Positions 55,311-63,401 of a stretch of DNA of 64,000 nucleotides are shown piece by piece; position 1 is the first letter of the stretch; each line of letters begins with the position of its first letter. This stretch comes from Bacillus fonticola (GTDB lineage Bacteria > Bacillota > Bacilli > Bacillales > JC228), in NCBI RefSeq assembly GCF_012955605.1, contig NZ_CP052135.1:1709469-1773468 (forward strand), read 5' to 3'. The notes under the pieces are model-generated. The model made no database searches. It saw nothing but the letters and a program-made list of their open reading frames with translations, and was not told the DNA's origin. The position numbers and the translations under genes are program-made.

Positions 55311-56093
55311 TTACTCTGCCGTCATGTAAATTAATAGATCACGCATCGAAATAAACATGAACTCAAACAATCCTTTTACGGCGGTCATAAAAACAGCAAA
55401 AACGATAATGAGCACAAGGAAATTCACCAGGATTTTTAACGGAAAGCCGACTACAAATATGTTTAGCTGCGGAACCGCTCTTGCTGTAATACCAAGTGCC
55501 ACGTCTACAAGAAATAGCGTCGCGACTACTGGAATCGCTAATTGAAACGCAATCGCAAACATCGTAGAGAATGATTTAGCGATAAACTCAACTGTTTCTC
55601 CTTTGCCTAATCCCCAAATCGTATCGGTCAAACCTACCCATTGATAACTATAAAACAAGCCATCTAGTAATACATGGTGGCCATCAACAGAAAGGAGAAA
55701 AAGAATAACGAATACGTAAAAATATTGTCCAAGCATCGGTGTTTGTGCACCTGTTTGCGGATCGATGACGTTAGCGATCGCGAACCCTACTTGGAAATCA
55801 ATGAGTCCACCAGCGATTTGTACAGCAGATAAAATGATCATCGCCGTAAATCCTAATGCTAAGCCAACCATGACTTCTTTGATCACAAGTAAAATAAAGG
55901 CATCATCTATCGGAATGCTTTCGGCGTCGACAACGAATACGAGCGTCCAGCTAAATAGAATCGAGAATAGAATTTTATATTGAACCGGAATCGTTTTGTA
56001 TGAGTAAAACGGGACGGTGAGAAAAAACGACGATACCCTTGCTAAAATAAGTAAAAACGCCGGTAGTTCATCCACCCATTGTAATAGTGTCAT
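55311..56093 (-). CDS. fliR: Flagellar export protein FliR
   Basis: A 260-residue membrane protein with about six hydrophobic segments, beginning MTLLQWVDELPAFLLIL. It contains the family stretch QIAGGLIDFQVGFAIANVIDPQ and a C-terminal LPLKILVNF-like segment (VVGFPLKILVNFLVL). ATG at 56093 is chosen over TTG at 56096; the two differ by one residue. It follows fliQ by a few bases and lies 16 bases before flhB. Confidence 0.95.
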   Translation of the reverse strand: MTLLQWVDELPAFLLILARVSSFFLTVPFYSYKTIPVQYKILFSILFSWTLVFVVDAESIPIDDAFILLVIKEVMVGLALGFTAMIILSAVQIAGGLIDFQVGFAIANVIDPQTGAQTPMLGQYFYVFVILFLLSVDGHHVLLDGLFYSYQWVGLTDTIWGLGKGETVEFIAKSFSTMFAIAFQLAIPVVATLFLVDVALGITARAVPQLNIFVVGFPLKILVNFLVLIIVFAVFMTAVKGLFEFMFISMRDLLIYMTAE

Positions 56094-56100
56094 CAAGGTT

Positions 56101-56370
56101 TCATCCTATAAACGTCGTTAAATTCTCATAGATATCAATTGTATAGGAGAGCATGCGGCTCAACATCCACGGACCAAAGAAAACGATCCCTATTAGCACA
56201 GCGACGATTTTCGGTATGAACGCTAACGTTTGTTCTTGAATTTGCGTCGTTGCTTGGAAGATACTGACGAGTAGCCCTACGATGAGCGCAAGCAGTACAA
56301 GCGGACCTGAAATATACAAAATTGCCCATATTCCGTTTTCAGCCAATCCAATCACATCTTCACCACTCAT
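56101..56370 (-). CDS. fliQ: Flagellar export protein FliQ
   Basis: An 89-residue membrane protein with two hydrophobic hairpin segments, containing the family stretch LVSIFQATTQIQEQTLAFIP. ATG at 56370 is behind AGGTGACCC. It is one of the FliPQR ring components and lies between fliP (14-base gap) and fliR (7-base gap). Confidence 0.96.
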   Translation of the reverse strand: MSGEDVIGLAENGIWAILYISGPLVLLALIVGLLVSIFQATTQIQEQTLAFIPKIVAVLIGIVFFGPWMLSRMLSYTIDIYENLTTFIG

Positions 56371-56384
56371 TAAGGGTCACCTAC

Positions 56385-57050
56385 CTAAAAACTTTCTAAT
56401 AAAGATTTCACAACCAAATACCAGCCATCGACTAGAACAAACAGCAAAATTTTAAACGGCAATGAGATCATGACAGGGGGTAGCATGATCATCCCCATCG
56501 ACATAAGCACGCTAGCCACAACCATATCAATCACTAAAAAAGGAATAAAGATCATAAAGCCAATTTGGAATGCCGTTTTTAACTCACTGATTACAAAAGC
56601 TGGGACTAGCGTCGTTATAGGAATGTCGTCGATGGATTCTGGTGTTTGGGCTCCTGTATAGTTCAAAAAGAGCGCTAAATCCTTTTGTCTCGTCTGTTCA
56701 CTCATAAACTCTTTAAATGGCGTACTTGCTCGCTCGTACGCTTCATCTAATGAAATCTCTTCATCAAAGAGTGGCTGTAGTGCTTGGTCGTTTACCTCTT
56801 GTAAAGTAGGTGCCATAATAAAAAATGTTAAAAATAAGGCGAGGCCGATGAGCACTTGAGTCGGTGGCATTTGTTGTGTGGCCAGTCCGCTCCGAACGAA
56901 TCCAAGCACAATGATGATACGCGTAAAGCTCGTCATCAGAATAAGGATGGCAGGTGCTAAAGACAATACGGTCAAGAGCAATAGTAATTGTACGGATGTG
57001 GTAATGTTTTCCGTTTCAGCAGTGGAGAACAGATCTACAAATTCATTCAT
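56385..57050 (-). CDS. fliP: Flagellar export protein FliP
   Basis: A 221-residue membrane protein of the FliPQR gate. It shows MTSFTRIIIVLGFVRSGL, QMPPTQVLIGLALFLTFF and FQIGFMIFIPFLVIDMVVAS, all highly conserved. ATG at 57050 (MNEFVDLFSTAE) has AAGGAG eight bases upstream and overlaps the fliZ stop by eight bases; the frame is open to 57086. The first hydrophobic stretch starts near residue 17 and there may be no cleaved signal. Confidence 0.96.
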   Translation of the reverse strand: MNEFVDLFSTAETENITTSVQLLLLLTVLSLAPAILILMTSFTRIIIVLGFVRSGLATQQMPPTQVLIGLALFLTFFIMAPTLQEVNDQALQPLFDEEISLDEAYERASTPFKEFMSEQTRQKDLALFLNYTGAQTPESIDDIPITTLVPAFVISELKTAFQIGFMIFIPFLVIDMVVASVLMSMGMIMLPPVMISLPFKILLFVLVDGWYLVVKSLLESF

Positions 57051-57720
57051 CGTTCGTTCTGTCTCCTTTCTGCTGCTGAAGGGCATCTGTTACACGTTTT
57101 CGATTCTTTTTCAACTCACGAAGTTCCTTTTCGAACTTTGATTGAAAAGTGGGATCTTTTTGGGACCCAGTTGCTTTCGGTAAGCTTTTCCCTATACGAG
57201 AGAAGCGCTTCATCCATTGATCAATTGGTGGAACCACTGATTCTTCGCTTGTTTGCAAAGAGGCGAGAAGTTTTTCTACATCTTGCTCATCAGTCCATTC
57301 GCCTAGTAACTGCACGTTCTCACCGACGCCTAGCAGAAGGACACGATCGCCAACTTTGACGACTTGCATACTCGTTTTTGGAGATAGTGAAGATCCAGCA
57401 AGCGTTTGAATGCCACCTTGTCTTTGAAAAGGTGATCCCTTTTTTTGAATCCATTTTAATATAAGGAGTAAGATAGCTAGAACAAGGACGAGTGAACCAA
57501 TCATCCGCAGTACGTCCCATGCGGTAATCCCGACACCTGACGTTTCAGATTCTTCATCAGCTTTCACTGAAGCAGGTGCCTCGTTGGCACAAGATTCTGG
57601 TTGCTCCCAGCAATCTTTCACGCTTTGATTGCCAATTTGGGCGAGAACAGGTGAACCATTAGTCAGGAGATAGAGAAACAGGATGCTAGATAAAATACGG
57701 ATGAAGTTGACTGTCTTCAT
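57043..57720 (-). CDS. fliZ: Flagellar assembly protein FliO/FliZ
   Basis: A 225-residue protein with an N-terminal signal-like segment (about 7-26, ending VLAQ), a short extracytoplasmic loop with two cysteines, a second membrane segment (about 70-90), then a basic cytoplasmic domain with VKVGDRVLLLGVGENVQLL as in FliO. B. subtilis calls it fliZ. It helps assemble the FliP ring. ATG at 57720 lies 19 bases after cheY; its end overlaps fliP. Confidence 0.93.
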   Translation of the reverse strand: MKTVNFIRILSSILFLYLLTNGSPVLAQIGNQSVKDCWEQPESCANEAPASVKADEESETSGVGITAWDVLRMIGSLVLVLAILLLILKWIQKKGSPFQRQGGIQTLAGSSLSPKTSMQVVKVGDRVLLLGVGENVQLLGEWTDEQDVEKLLASLQTSEESVVPPIDQWMKRFSRIGKSLPKATGSQKDPTFQSKFEKELRELKKNRKRVTDALQQQKGDRTNDE

Positions 57721-57739
57721 ATAATGGCCACCTACTTTT

Positions 57740-58102
57740 TTAGCTTAACGTTTTGTTAATCGCTTCTAGCACTCTATCTGCTTGAAATGGTTTCACAATA
57801 AAGTCTTTTGCACCAGCTTGAATGGCATCAATTACCATCGCTTGCTGACCCATTGCCGAGCACATAATCACTTTAGCGCTCGGGTTGATCGCTTTAATCT
57901 CTTTTAATGCAGTAATGCCGTCCTTTTCTGGCATCGTAATGTCCATTGTGACAAGATCTGGTGCGAGTTCTTTGTATTTTTCGACGGCTTGTGCTCCGTC
58001 CTGAGCTTCGCCAACTACGTCATAGCCATTTTTTGATAAGATGTCTTTAATCATCATGCGCATAAAAGCTGCGTCATCTACGATAAGAATTTTGTGAGCC
58101 AA
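57740..58102 (-). CDS. cheY: Chemotaxis response regulator CheY
   Basis: A 120-residue single receiver domain. The acidic pocket is VDDAAFMR, the phospho-acceptor is D54 in VTMDITMPEKDG, and the conserved Thr/Ser and Lys positions are MCSAMG and FIVKPF. In Bacillus, CheY-P binds the FliM switch and favours counterclockwise rotation. The TTG start at 58102 follows AGGGGG by eight bases. It lies 12 bases after fliY, which encodes its switch-bound phosphatase. Confidence 0.97.
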   Translation of the reverse strand: MAHKILIVDDAAFMRMMIKDILSKNGYDVVGEAQDGAQAVEKYKELAPDLVTMDITMPEKDGITALKEIKAINPSAKVIMCSAMGQQAMVIDAIQAGAKDFIVKPFQADRVLEAINKTLS

Positions 58103-58114
58103 TCCTAAAACCCC

Positions 58115-59305
58115 CTAGCGAATTTTTTTCAGCCGATCCGCTTGACTTAAAATATCTGTCACACGAACCCCAAAGTTTTCTTCAATTACTACTACTTCAC
58201 CTTTAGCAACTAAACGGTCATTTACGAGAATATCAACAGGTTCCCCTGCTAATTTATCAAGTTCTAAAATAGATCCCGATGACAGCTCTAAAATCTCCTT
58301 AACAGAGCGCTTCGTGCGACCGAGCTCAACCGTTACCTGGAGCGGAATGTCTAGAAGCATATCTAAATTACGTGTATCTGCTCGTGGTGTTTGACCGGGG
58401 GCAAACTGTGAAAACGTTGCAGGTTGTACGTTCGCTTCCGGAGCCTCGTGCTCACGTCTCGGTTGTTGAGCCATTTGCGACACAGCCTCTTGAGTAGGTT
58501 GTGCGGGATTCTCCCGAGTTGGGTGTTCAGGCTGTGCAGCTAGTTTGGTAGGTGCTTCACTCACTGCAAACGGTGGCTGTACAGGCTGCTCATTTGACAT
58601 TGTTCCAGGTTGAACTTCCTCTTCTTGTGGCGAAAGTAGCTCATGTACAAGAGAACGAGCAAACTGCACAGGAAGCAATTGCATAATGGTAGAATCGATC
58701 AACTCTCCTACCTTCAAACGAAAAGCAACGCGCGCTAACATATTTTCTTCCGGAATATATTCCGTGCCTTCCCCATGCTGTACATCCAGTAAAGAGATGT
58801 TCGGCGGAGAAATGTCTACTCGCTTACTAAACACTGTCGACATGCTCGTCGCTGCCGAACCCATCATCTGATTCATCGCTTCTTGTACTGCACTTATTTG
58901 GATCTCTCCGAATTCGGCAGTCGCCTCTTGTCCATCTCCGCCAAGCATAAGGTCCGCAATAATAGCAGCGTCACTCTGCTTAATAATGAGTAAATTCTCA
59001 CCTGCAAAACCTTCTGTATACTGAACTTGTATGGCCACATAAGGATGAGGAAACTCTTCCGAAAGCTTTGAGCGTTCCACTACAGAAACCGTTGGCGTCG
59101 TGATTTCGACCTTTTGATTTAAGAGTTGGCTCAATGCTGTCGCAGAGCTCCCGAACGAAATGTTTCCGATTTCTCCTAACGCGTCTAGTTCGATTAAGTT
59201 GAAATAATCTTCTACAGCTGCGGATTTATTCTCTGTTGGTTCATCGTCTGTCCCTCGAAGAAGCGCATCAATTTCGTCTTGAGAGAGCATACCGTCATTC
59301 ATCAT
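58115..59305 (-). CDS. fliY: Flagellar switch phosphatase FliY (FliN-type C-terminus)
   Basis: A 396-residue C-ring protein. The N-terminus MLSQDEIDALL resembles FliM's CheY-binding peptide; the CheC-like phosphatase core has LGEIGNISFGSSATAL and VQEAMNQMMGSAATSM; a long Gln/Pro/Glu-rich linker spans about 228-310; the FliN domain ends it (DIPLQVTVELGRTKRSVKEI). ATG at 59305 follows GGGAG by six bases and overlaps fliM by 11 bases. It removes phosphate from CheY-P at the motor. Confidence 0.96.
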   Translation of the reverse strand: MMNDGMLSQDEIDALLRGTDDEPTENKSAAVEDYFNLIELDALGEIGNISFGSSATALSQLLNQKVEITTPTVSVVERSKLSEEFPHPYVAIQVQYTEGFAGENLLIIKQSDAAIIADLMLGGDGQEATAEFGEIQISAVQEAMNQMMGSAATSMSTVFSKRVDISPPNISLLDVQHGEGTEYIPEENMLARVAFRLKVGELIDSTIMQLLPVQFARSLVHELLSPQEEEVQPGTMSNEQPVQPPFAVSEAPTKLAAQPEHPTRENPAQPTQEAVSQMAQQPRREHEAPEANVQPATFSQFAPGQTPRADTRNLDMLLDIPLQVTVELGRTKRSVKEILELSSGSILELDKLAGEPVDILVNDRLVAKGEVVVIEENFGVRVTDILSQADRLKKIR

Positions 59306-60293
59306 CGTCGTCTCCCCCCCTATATGGATCTAGTATTTGTATCGCCATCTTTTTTCCGACCTGCCCAGGTTGAGCAAAGTACTTCGGCACTCGATCGACG
59401 TGGATAACCAGTGATTCTTTAATGGAACGTTCTAGCGAAATACAATCGCCTTCTTCCAATGAAAGAAAGTCTTCAATGGTCATTACAGATCGACCTAGCT
59501 CGGCTACGATCGGAAGTTGTGCACGCTTTATACTTTTTTCCAGCTCGTGCACTTCTGCTTGCGAGCGCTCTTTTTTTGCCGTTTGCATCCAATGATGAGC
59601 AGAAAGCTTTGGAATTAACGGTTCAAGTACGACGTGTGGGATACAAATATTTATCATGCCACTTGTTTCCCCAATTGTCGTATTTAATGATATCACGACA
59701 ACCGTTTCGTTCGGGGATACCATTTGCAAAAACTGCGGGTTTACCTCAAATTCCGACAATACCGGGTCAATCGATACAATGGATTGCCACGCTTCTTGTA
59801 AATTTTCCGCTGCTCGTTCAAACATCGCTGACATGAGCTTTGTCTCGATTTCTGTTAAACTCTCCACTTTGTTTACACTGTTCCCTTTGCCCCCAAGTAC
59901 CCGATCCATCATGGCGTACGCAATGTTTGGGTTTACCTCCATAATGATTCGTCCGTCTAACGGGGGGACTTCAAACACATTAAGAATAGTCATTTTTGGA
60001 ATGGAGCGTATAAATTCCTCATACGGGATTTGATCAGCCGAGGCAACGGTAATATTCACGTAGGTCCGAAGCTGAGCAGAAAAGTAAGTAGTCAGCATGC
60101 GGGCAAAGTTTTCATGAATTCGCGTGAGACTGCGGATTTGATCTTTCGAGAAGCGGAGCGCACGTTTGAAATCGTACACTTTTACCTTTTTTTCATTTTC
60201 TTCTTTTTTAAGCTCGTCTGCTGACATCTCCCCCGTTGAGATGGCTGATAGCAGGGCGTCTATTTCATTTTGCGAGAGGATGTCTTGACTCAA
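59295..60293 (-). CDS. fliM: Flagellar motor switch protein FliM
   Basis: A 332-residue C-ring protein. The N-terminal CheY-binding peptide is DILSQNEIDALLSAIS; the middle domain has the switch loop GGKGNSV and NPNIAYAMMDRVLGG; the C-terminal SpoA domain has LPIVAELGRSVMTIEDFLSL. The TTG start at 60293 lies five bases after AGGAGGTGAG. It overlaps fliY and follows fliL by 50 bases. Confidence 0.97.
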   Translation of the reverse strand: MSQDILSQNEIDALLSAISTGEMSADELKKEENEKKVKVYDFKRALRFSKDQIRSLTRIHENFARMLTTYFSAQLRTYVNITVASADQIPYEEFIRSIPKMTILNVFEVPPLDGRIIMEVNPNIAYAMMDRVLGGKGNSVNKVESLTEIETKLMSAMFERAAENLQEAWQSIVSIDPVLSEFEVNPQFLQMVSPNETVVVISLNTTIGETSGMINICIPHVVLEPLIPKLSAHHWMQTAKKERSQAEVHELEKSIKRAQLPIVAELGRSVMTIEDFLSLEEGDCISLERSIKESLVIHVDRVPKYFAQPGQVGKKMAIQILDPYRGGDDDDE

Positions 60294-60343
60294 TAGACCT
60301 CACCTCCTTTTCGAACACTGATTAAAAGATCAACCTGTAACGC

Positions 60344-60766
60344 CTACTGTAGAACGAAGGAAGTGATGTACACACGTTCAACACGACCACTTTGCATGAC
60401 AGCATTCAACTTTTCGCGAAGAGTATTTTCAACCGCTGCCTTTCCTTCACTACCTTTGAAATCTTCCGCACTCAAATCGGAAATCTTCTTTAAAATGATG
60501 TTTTTGGCTTGAAAACTTCTCTTATCCAGTTCTTCCTTAGCGTCTGCGCTACTCGTTTGAATCTTGAATGAAATACGAATAAATTCATCGCTCATTAAGT
60601 TTGTCGTCATTTCCTCAAAGTCAACCGAAGCCTCTAGTACTTCATCGATAGTTGGTTCAGAAGAAGCTGCTTGTGAATCTGTTAGAAAAAAGTAAGCGAA
60701 CACACCAGCTCCAACGACGGTGAGAATGGAAAGTGTGACAAGGGTCGTCAGTAAAACTTTATTCAT
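60344..60766 (-). CDS. fliL: Flagellar basal body-associated protein FliL
   Basis: A 140-residue single-pass membrane protein near the stator. The membrane segment is about residues 4-26 (LLTTLVTLSILTVVGAGVFA), followed by a periplasm-side stomatin-like domain with RISFKIQTSSADAKEEL and a terminal VYITSFVLQ. ATG at 60766 is eight bases after GAAGGAGG; the open frame continues to 60868 out of register with swrD. It overlaps swrD by eight bases. Confidence 0.94.
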   Translation of the reverse strand: MNKVLLTTLVTLSILTVVGAGVFAYFFLTDSQAASSEPTIDEVLEASVDFEEMTTNLMSDEFIRISFKIQTSSADAKEELDKRSFQAKNIILKKISDLSAEDFKGSEGKAAVENTLREKLNAVMQSGRVERVYITSFVLQ

Positions 60767-60980
60767 CAGCACTCCCTCCTTCAGGTGGGCTCGCCTGCAA
60801 TACATTCGCTTGACGATAAAAATCAACGATTCGGTGGCGCACCTCTTCAACAGATTCCGTAACAACAAACTTTTTCCCGTTAGTTAATGTCAGCATCGTA
60901 TCTGGGTGTGCTTCAACCGTCTCGATATATAAACCGTTCACGTGAAAAGTTTTCCCGTTTAAGCGTGTCACTTCAATCAT
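60759..60980 (-). CDS. swrD: FlbD-family protein SwrD (YlzI)
   Basis: A 73-residue FlbD-family protein with MIEVTRLNGKTFHVNGLYIE and TLTNGKKFVV, a pattern that defines the family. In B. subtilis SwrD raises flagellar power for swarming, probably through the stators. No membrane segment is present. ATG at 60980 has only a poor ribosome site, so expression may be low or coupled to flgE. It lies between flgE (93-base gap) and fliL (overlap). Confidence 0.9.
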   Translation of the reverse strand: MIEVTRLNGKTFHVNGLYIETVEAHPDTMLTLTNGKKFVVTESVEEVRHRIVDFYRQANVLQASPPEGGSADE

Positions 60981-61073
60981 ATTGCGGGGGGCCTAAAAGC
61001 GATGATTACCTCAATTTTTTACTGTTGAGGTGACCATTTCTTCGCCTTTAGGACAGCCCCTTCCCTCCCCACG

Positions 61074-62273
61074 TTATCGTTTTAGATTGACGAGTTCTTG
61101 TAGGACTTCATCGGACGTCGTAATGATTCTTGTATTCGCTTGGAATCCACGCTGTGCCGTAATCATTTCTGTGAACTCTTCCGAGAGGTCAACGTTGGAC
61201 ATTTCTAGAGCACTTGACGCAATGCCGCCACGCCCTACTCCAGGCAAGCCTACATTGGCGTCCCCAGAGTTAACTGATGCTCTGTACAAATTGTTCCCAG
61301 TCTTTTCGAGACCAGATGGGTTAGAGAACTTCGCCAACGCAATTTGCCCAAGCTCTGAAACTAAACCATTTGAGTAAACTCCATTAATCTCTCCGCTTGC
61401 ACCGATGTTAAAACTTTGTAGATTGCCTTCTGTGTTTCCGTCTGGAGCGACTAATGCCGTGATAGAACCTTCGTTTTGAGCAAGACCCGTTACATCAAGA
61501 TTGACTCCCCCCGTGATTCCAGCAAGCTCCTCTAAATCTAGTGCGTCAAGTTCTTCTGCAACGAGTAAGCCCTCATTATCTGGGTCTTCGGCGAACGTGA
61601 TGGTTCTTGTTACTGGATCAGCTTCTGGGTTGGACGGATTTGAGATAGAGACATCCCACTCTCCAGTGGCTTCACCAGGGGCAAACTCAACATCAAGCGT
61701 CACGTCTTCCCCATTATCGTTGACTACCTTCATTTGTTGTGTAATCGCTTTGTTTCCCACCGAATTAGGAGGTAGGTTACCTGCAAATGTCATGTTTTCC
61801 GTCACACGCGCTGGCTCAGCAGAGTTGACGTTCACTTCAATATCTTCTAGCAATCCGTTAGCAAATGACTGAACTTTGTATCCGTCACTATTGACGAGTG
61901 TTCCATTATCATCTAAATAGAAGTTTCCTGCTCGCGTATAGTAGGAATTATCGCCGTTTCGGACGATGAAGTAGCCGTCCCCGTCAATGGCAAGATCAAG
62001 CGGTCGCCCGGTAGTTTGTAAGCTACCTTGTGTATCGATCGTATCAATCGAGCCTACTGTACTGCCTAATCCAACTTGCACCGGGTTTCTGCCCCCTTGA
62101 TCTCCCTGAGCTGCAGTAGCACCTTGAATGGATTGGTTCATTGCATCTTTAAACGTGACACGACCTTTTTTAAAACCGAACGTGTTCACGTTGGCGATAT
62201 TGTTACCGATGACGTCGAGTTTCGTTTGGAAATTTTTCAACCCGCTAATACCTGAGTACATTGAACGTAGCAT
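61074..62273 (-). CDS. flgE: Flagellar hook protein FlgE
   Basis: A 399-residue rod/hook-family protein. The N-terminal disordered coil MLRSMYSGISGLKNFQTKLD is followed by VIGNNIANVNTFGFKKGRVT and LDLAIDGDGYFIVRN; a variable acidic FlgE-type middle (about 155-290) precedes the C-terminal VDLSEEFTEMITAQRGFQAN coil. The presence of the extra middle domain marks it as the hook rather than the rod FlgG; B. subtilis literature once called this gene flgG. ATG at 62273 follows GGGG. It lies 82 bases after the flagellar-operon protein gene. Confidence 0.93.
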   Translation of the reverse strand: MLRSMYSGISGLKNFQTKLDVIGNNIANVNTFGFKKGRVTFKDAMNQSIQGATAAQGDQGGRNPVQVGLGSTVGSIDTIDTQGSLQTTGRPLDLAIDGDGYFIVRNGDNSYYTRAGNFYLDDNGTLVNSDGYKVQSFANGLLEDIEVNVNSAEPARVTENMTFAGNLPPNSVGNKAITQQMKVVNDNGEDVTLDVEFAPGEATGEWDVSISNPSNPEADPVTRTITFAEDPDNEGLLVAEELDALDLEELAGITGGVNLDVTGLAQNEGSITALVAPDGNTEGNLQSFNIGASGEINGVYSNGLVSELGQIALAKFSNPSGLEKTGNNLYRASVNSGDANVGLPGVGRGGIASSALEMSNVDLSEEFTEMITAQRGFQANTRIITTSDEVLQELVNLKR

Positions 62274-62355
62274 TTGTCATTTTCCCCTTCCGTGTGTGGC
62301 TGCTTCTGTCATTCCACAGCCTGAAGACCTTCTCGTTTTATTCGAGTCCAGGTCG

Positions 62356-62745
62356 TTAGTTTTTCAATACAATCGTTCCGGTAATGTTCGTGAAAATTTG
62401 TGCTTGCAGGTCTGCTTGATTCATAGCGGTAATGACCGTTTTGTTTTGCGTGTTGACGATAAACGCATGGTCGTTAAACAGTACGAGCGATTCTTTTACC
62501 CCTTTTTCTTTCGCTTCTTGTACTTTTTGCTGCATCATGTTCCAGTCAGTAGGTGACATTTCAATGTCGCGGTCTTTCATACGACTAGCCGCGTGTTTTG
62601 TCACACGAAGGGAATGAGTTTCTTCTATCGCACCCTTCAAAGTGTCTTGGAACGATCTCCGTTCTGACGTCTGTTGCTTTTGTACTTGTTGCTGCTTCGG
62701 AAGTGGGGCTGTTCCCCATTGTGCTTTTAATTGCTGAATGTTCAC
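62356..62745 (-). CDS. Flagellar operon protein, TIGR02530 type
   Basis: A 129-residue cytoplasmic protein with the family stretch LRVTKHAASRMKDRDIEMSP and a conserved C-terminus ALVF-like (ESLVLFNDHAFIVN) ending ITGTIVLKN. Proteins of this type occur between flgD and flgE in many Bacilli and Clostridia; function is unknown. The first 40 residues are Gln-rich. GTG at 62745 overlaps the flgD stop by four bases. Its place suggests a role in hook assembly or as a checkpoint factor, which is inference. Confidence 0.88.
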   Translation of the reverse strand: MNIQQLKAQWGTAPLPKQQQVQKQQTSERRSFQDTLKGAIEETHSLRVTKHAASRMKDRDIEMSPTDWNMMQQKVQEAKEKGVKESLVLFNDHAFIVNTQNKTVITAMNQADLQAQIFTNITGTIVLKN

Positions 62746-63389
62746 CCGGCACTCACGCTCTCTACGCTATTGATACGATTCATTGAAATCGTTTCGTCTG
62801 AGTCAAGTGTCAGCTCAACTGCGCCTTGCTTCAACTGCACTCCTTGAACAAGCGCTTGTTGAACATTCCCCTCTTTGTCCGTCCACGAGACTTGTTTGCC
62901 GATTAAGTAACTGGCTGTAACAAGCGGGTTTTCAAGTTGTGGTACGGAGTTGAATTTGGAAACATCCTCAAGATTTAACGAAGTGCCATCTTGTAAAGTA
63001 AAGCTCGGCTCACCGCTTTTCCAATTGACAGACTGAATGAGCCCGTCCCCAGTCAATGGCGTTGTTTGTCCATCTTCGTTCTCCACTATTTTTTCAAATG
63101 AAATCGATTGACCTACGAGCTGTTGAAGTGAGAGCCACTGTGTATCTTGTTGGGAGGCTAAAAACTTCTCAAAGTTGCTAGACATATTCGTCATCTGTTC
63201 GAGTGTAGAAAAAGATGCCATTTGGGCGATAAACTCTTTGTCATCCATCGGGTTCATTGGATCTTGGTTTTCCAACTGCGTCATTAAAATTTTCAAGAAG
63301 TCATCCTTCCCTAAAACGGAGCTTCCTGTGTTCCGCTCTGCCTTTTGGGTAGATGATAAGTATAAAGAATCATCAATGTTGTTTGACAT
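62742..63389 (-). CDS. flgD: Flagellar hook cap scaffolding protein FlgD
   Basis: A 215-residue hook cap protein. The N-terminal export and polymerisation part has LGKDDFLKILMTQLENQDP, NPMDDKEFIAQMASFSTLEQ, strongly typical. The C-terminal half is a compact beta domain seen in Bacillus FlgD. ATG at 63389 is six bases after AAGGAGGTG. It starts 13 bases after fliK and overlaps the next gene by four bases. Confidence 0.95.
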   Translation of the reverse strand: MSNNIDDSLYLSSTQKAERNTGSSVLGKDDFLKILMTQLENQDPMNPMDDKEFIAQMASFSTLEQMTNMSSNFEKFLASQQDTQWLSLQQLVGQSISFEKIVENEDGQTTPLTGDGLIQSVNWKSGEPSFTLQDGTSLNLEDVSKFNSVPQLENPLVTASYLIGKQVSWTDKEGNVQQALVQGVQLKQGAVELTLDSDETISMNRINSVESVSAG

Positions 63390-63401
63390 TCTGCCACCTC
63401 C

